From contig NZ_CP031967.1 of the NCBI RefSeq assembly GCF_003443615.1, positions 4,216,001-4,280,000 on the forward strand: a stretch of 64,000 nt of DNA. Reading direction: 5' to 3'. The notes under the pieces were generated by a model. That model did no database searches. It had not been told where the DNA came from and saw only the letters and a program-made list of their open reading frames with translations. This document shows positions 61,249 through 64,000 of the stretch, piece by piece. The translations under genes were made by a program, and so were the position numbers. The stretch is from Alteromonas sp. BL110. GTDB lineage: Bacteria > Pseudomonadota > Gammaproteobacteria > Enterobacterales > Alteromonadaceae. Each line of letters begins with the position of its first letter. Position 1 is the first letter of the stretch.

Positions 61249-61953
61249 TTACTCGGCGGTGATGGCGTGCTTCATATATTCAAGGTATTCAGCCACAAGC
61301 TTGTAATTACTCGCGTTGAGAATTCGACTTACATTACTTCTATTTTTATCAAGTAATGCCGCTATATTCTCATGACTCTTATCCGAGGCTTCAAGGTAGG
61401 CCAGTAAGGTTTCTGATTGGGTTTGTGTTAAGCCGCTTACATGAGTATCCGCAAAGCGTGTAAGTAACTGAGTTTTGCTTTCTAACTCGGTATTGCTACT
61501 GGAAAAAGCAAGGTAATTGGGTTTAATCGAATCAAGCCCTCGCCCCGATAAAACAAAGGCGTCTCCGGTACCGGTTTTTACTTCGTTAGGGCGATAATGT
61601 GCTTCACCCACTGCTACGCTTATTCTTACATCAACGCTCGGAGTATGAGCTTTTAGCGCTAAACGCAAACCTAATGCAATATGCATACTGTATTGGGGTT
61701 GGCTCACCGCCAGTTGAAATGCGTCGCCGCGATAAATATCAAAATGGCCGTCATACTGCTTGGCGTAATTCGACAAATGCTGCTTTAGCGCAGCGAGGAT
61801 ATTCCTAAAATCTTCGTCGTTATATGACTGAGAGTCTGTTATATCGCCAGTCAGGACGCCAGCATAAATCTTCGATTTGCTATTTATCGCGGTGTTTTTA
61901 TTCGTGTGCACTATTCGCCGCCGTGATCTATTTCTTTGCAAGAAACGCTTCAA
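61249..61953 (-). CDS. SatD family protein with C-terminal helix-turn-helix
   Basis: The 234 residues contain the SatD core: YAGVLTGDITDSQSYNDEDFRNILAALKQHL, GHFDIYRGDAFQLAVSQPQYSMHIALGLRLAL and VDVRISVAVGEAHYRPNEVKTGTGDAFVLSGRGLD. The two Gly-Asp sites and the surrounding folds recall nucleotidyl cyclase-like domains. The C-terminal part, LLDKNRSNVSRILNASNYKLVAEYLEYM, reads as a helix-turn-helix. A basic N-terminus (to about 30) is unusual and may be untranslated; GTG 61911 is an alternative start. A duplicated palindrome is located just upstream, so it may repress itself and DUF3307. Confidence 0.8.
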   Translation of the reverse strand: MKRFLQRNRSRRRIVHTNKNTAINSKSKIYAGVLTGDITDSQSYNDEDFRNILAALKQHLSNYAKQYDGHFDIYRGDAFQLAVSQPQYSMHIALGLRLALKAHTPSVDVRISVAVGEAHYRPNEVKTGTGDAFVLSGRGLDSIKPNYLAFSSSNTELESKTQLLTRFADTHVSGLTQTQSETLLAYLEASDKSHENIAALLDKNRSNVSRILNASNYKLVAEYLEYMKHAITAE

Positions 61954-61995
61954 CTTGTTATCACTATGACACGCCTAACCACTAAATTCAAAAAC

Positions 61996-62043
61996 AATCA
62001 CACCGCAAAATGTGACTAATAATAATCACAAAACAAAATGTGA
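61996..62043. promoter_or_regulatory. Duplicated operator-like palindrome upstream of satD
   Basis: TCACA, eight bases, TGTGA occurs at 61998-62015 and again at 62026-62043, a period of exactly 28 bases. The flanks are also repeated (AAT before, CTAAT after). The spacers differ in sequence (CCGCAAAA and AAACAAAA). This looks like two copies of one operator. Confidence 0.7.
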
Positions 62044-62143
62044 CTAATCTATGCAGCCTTTATGTAAGAAGAGGATAAGTTCGGTGGTTAGTTCATCTAA
62101 CGGTGCAAGTGGTTCACAACTGCATTAGTGGGCAAGAGCGCAA

Positions 62144-63634
62144 TTAAAAAGATGTGCGGTTTCTACCTGAATTTTTAGCGCGATAAAGCGCAGAATCGAC
62201 GTCCTCAATGAATGAGGTAGCATTATAGCATTCATTTTCTACACTATTTTGTTTTGTAGATTTACCGCTATTAAAACACGCCATACCGATACTGACCGTA
62301 AGGATGTCTTTGATTTTTGATTTTTGATGGGCTATCGAAAGCTGTGATACATTGCGAAGAACTCTAGCGGCAATACACTCTAATGCGTCACTATCTGTGC
62401 CTGGCAAGATAATAATGAACTCTTCCCCACCGTACCTCGCTACTAAGTCGTCGTTACCCAAACAACTATTAGAAAGCGTTTCAGCTACCCTCTTAAGCAC
62501 GTTGTCGCCAGCAACATGTCCGTAATAATCGTTATATTGTTTAAAATAATCCACATCAATCAATAATAAACTAATAGGTAGGTCAGCTTCTTTACAGCGC
62601 ACGATATCGTCTTTTATTGTTGCATCAAATAAGCGCCTATTGGCAAGCCCCGTTAGTCCGTCCATATTCGCTAAGCGCTCTAACTGCTTATTCGCTTCGA
62701 GCAGCTCTATTTGCATTTTTTGTAACGCTTTTCGGTTGTGCAAGTTTTGAAGCGTATTGCCAAGCATTTCTCCTATACGACGCAGATATTCGATATCGAA
62801 CGCTTTCCATGAGTAAGGAGCGCCGATAATATCGCACCCGATAAAACCATAAATTGTTCCCTCAACCATAATACGTGAGCAAAGAATAGAGTAAATGCGC
62901 TGCTCTTCAAAAACAGCCTTTTCCAATGAAGCGGACTCTGGAAGCGTTGAAACGTCATCGACCTTAAACAACCCGTTGGTGATATGGCTCATAAAAAAAG
63001 GCAAGGAATTAGCAGGCATATTTTGTAATTCGTCAATGTAAGGGGTAACGCCTGCTGCCACCCACTCGTGGGTATTTGACATTAGCTCCCCTCCTTCGAG
63101 AAACTCAAATAAGTAGCAGCGGTCTACGTCACAAAAAGTGCCAAACGCCGCCAATGCTTGGTCAATAATACTATCTAAATCATTAACGTCGGCATTGATT
63201 AGCTTTGAAGAAAAGTTGGTGAGGAGTTGGTTAAAGGTAATATGCTTGTTGACCTGAGAATCTTTCTTACTAAGATCTAACAGCCCTGTGATATCGGTTT
63301 TGATATGAAGAACAACCCAATCGCACGTTGGCGTGTATACAAACTCGCCTTCAACAAAGCAATTCATGGTTCTAGAGCTTGTCTGAAGTCGAAAATAGTC
63401 AGCGACCTGCAAACCTGTTTCTACAAGAAAAAATGGATTTTCGCCTACTGCCACCTCTCGTTTTGACTTCTGGTCAAAAAACGTAATTGCTCGACTTTCA
63501 AACGCCTTTGCGTCAATTATTCCAAAAGATTTCTCGAAATATTGACTCGCATAAACCTCAGAACTATCAGTACATTTGAATAATATACTTGAAGGTATTT
63601 GGCGAAAAATAGAAAGGGCTTCGTGTTTTTTCAA
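62144..63634 (-). CDS. GAF-GGDEF diguanylate cyclase
   Basis: The 496 residues start with a PAS-like region (to about 130). A GAF domain follows (about 150-305, with FGTFCDVDRCYLFEFLEGG and VEGTIYGFIGCDIIGAPYSWKAFDIEYLRRIGEML), then a coiled coil, and GGDEF (about 330-495) with intact GGEEF at about 402-406 and LLLIDVDYFKQYNDYYGHVAGD. The RxxD inhibitory site reads GNDD, so it lacks the Arg. No membrane segment is seen. It makes c-di-GMP in response to an unknown ligand and is divergent from the exoD-like gene. Confidence 0.92.
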   Translation of the reverse strand: MKKHEALSIFRQIPSSILFKCTDSSEVYASQYFEKSFGIIDAKAFESRAITFFDQKSKREVAVGENPFFLVETGLQVADYFRLQTSSRTMNCFVEGEFVYTPTCDWVVLHIKTDITGLLDLSKKDSQVNKHITFNQLLTNFSSKLINADVNDLDSIIDQALAAFGTFCDVDRCYLFEFLEGGELMSNTHEWVAAGVTPYIDELQNMPANSLPFFMSHITNGLFKVDDVSTLPESASLEKAVFEEQRIYSILCSRIMVEGTIYGFIGCDIIGAPYSWKAFDIEYLRRIGEMLGNTLQNLHNRKALQKMQIELLEANKQLERLANMDGLTGLANRRLFDATIKDDIVRCKEADLPISLLLIDVDYFKQYNDYYGHVAGDNVLKRVAETLSNSCLGNDDLVARYGGEEFIIILPGTDSDALECIAARVLRNVSQLSIAHQKSKIKDILTVSIGMACFNSGKSTKQNSVENECYNATSFIEDVDSALYRAKNSGRNRTSF

Positions 63635-63804
63635 AGTCTATCTCACAAAGAAACTCTATTTAAAGGTAGCAGTACTTTCATAACAGTAAAATCAAATCGC
63701 CTGTATTCAGTAACAGTTTCTCTAAACAAATTATTAAACTTATTTAAGGTAAAGGCGTACTGACTTACATAGAGAGCTTTTGCAACAGGGACTAAACATT
63801 AATT

Positions 63805-64000
63805 ATGAGCAACTCAATCGTAGAGCTGTTAGATGAAATGTATGATGAAGAAAGCGAAAAGACGTCACTAGGTGAAATTGTCGATCGCTTTGAAGACCGA
63901 GGTTTTGGTCCGCTTCTCTTAGTACCCGCTCTCATTGCTCTACTTCCTACCGGAGCGATACCAGGCGTACCTACCTTATGTGGCTTAACACTGTTTTTTA
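63805..64000 (+). CDS. ExoD family membrane protein, N-terminal part
   Basis: The frame starts at ATG 63805 (MSNSIVELLDEMYDEESEKTSLGEIVDRFEDRGFGPLLLVPALIALLPTGAIPGVPTLCGLTLFF) and runs off the right edge after 65 residues. The helix DxLGEIVxRFEDRGFGPLLLVPALI...GAIPGVPT is the ExoD-family signature, linked to exopolysaccharide synthesis and membrane functions without known reaction. Confidence 0.88.
   Translation, partial: MSNSIVELLDEMYDEESEKTSLGEIVDRFEDRGFGPLLLVPALIALLPTGAIPGVPTLCGLTLFF

Noticed and set aside
61228..61256. Degenerate repeats of TCTTTGTTACT near the satD stop
   Set aside because: Two good copies and one poor copy in a T-rich stretch are weak evidence for anything beyond local slippage.
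61996..62043. CRP binding sites upstream of satD
   Set aside because: CRP sites read TGTGA-N6-TCACA; here the halves are TCACA-N8-TGTGA, so orientation and spacing are wrong.

Overview
The window is a chromosomal stretch from a marine gammaproteobacterium of the Alteromonas type. The evidence is moderate-to-low GC content, dense TonB-dependent receptors, and E. coli-like gene blocks whose proteins are clearly diverged from E. coli (aat-bpt-infA-clpA-clpS-cspD, mnmA-hflD-purB, ratA-rnfH with smpB and ssrA). The tmRNA tag core reads ANDETYALAA. The genus is inferred from the proteins and layout, because no rRNA is present. I see no phage, insertion sequence, CRISPR array or tRNA gene.

Region 1 (1-19.4 kb) is mostly housekeeping. 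It starts with a nitroreductase fragment, a DoxX-type protein, sppA, a frame-disrupted sprT and yfbV. Next is an N-end-rule block: trxB, the two aminoacyl-protein transferases aat and bpt, infA, then clpA/clpS convergent with them and divergent from a cold-shock gene. Monomeric icd, rluE, the mnmA-hflD-purB operon and a stand-alone class III cyclase domain that lacks its usual catalytic arginine follow.

Region 2 (19.7-31.4 kb) carries roxA plus a GNAT gene, two small conserved proteins, a two-gene molybdenum hydroxylase (IorA/IorB-like) and a 49-codon reading frame. ppsA is divergent from its regulator ppsR, which is split by a -1 frame disruption at a run of six C. Two poorly known proteins close the region.

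Region 3 (31.4-43.6 kb) has a TPR-sulfotransferase, a large TonB receptor, a BCCT transporter with a MarR regulator, ratA-rnfH opposite smpB, an Old-Yellow-Enzyme-type oxidoreductase and the tmRNA gene.

Region 4 (43.6-64 kb) is the most accessory part. A translationally coupled operon joins an ABC ATPase, two DUF3526-type permeases (the second frame-disrupted) and a TonB receptor. A YfiR/YfiN-like c-di-GMP module is headed by an outer-membrane barrel gene. A LysR gene faces a periplasmic double-cupin gene. A Fur-box-controlled siderophore receptor is followed by DUF3649, PepSY and DUF3325 proteins. A satD-DUF3307 pair lies downstream of a duplicated operator-like palindrome. A GAF-GGDEF diguanylate cyclase and the start of an exoD-like gene end the window.

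Three otherwise well-conserved genes (sprT, ppsR, the second ABC permease) are each off by exactly one base. They may be base-calling errors, real mutations or recoding, and resequencing should be the first check.
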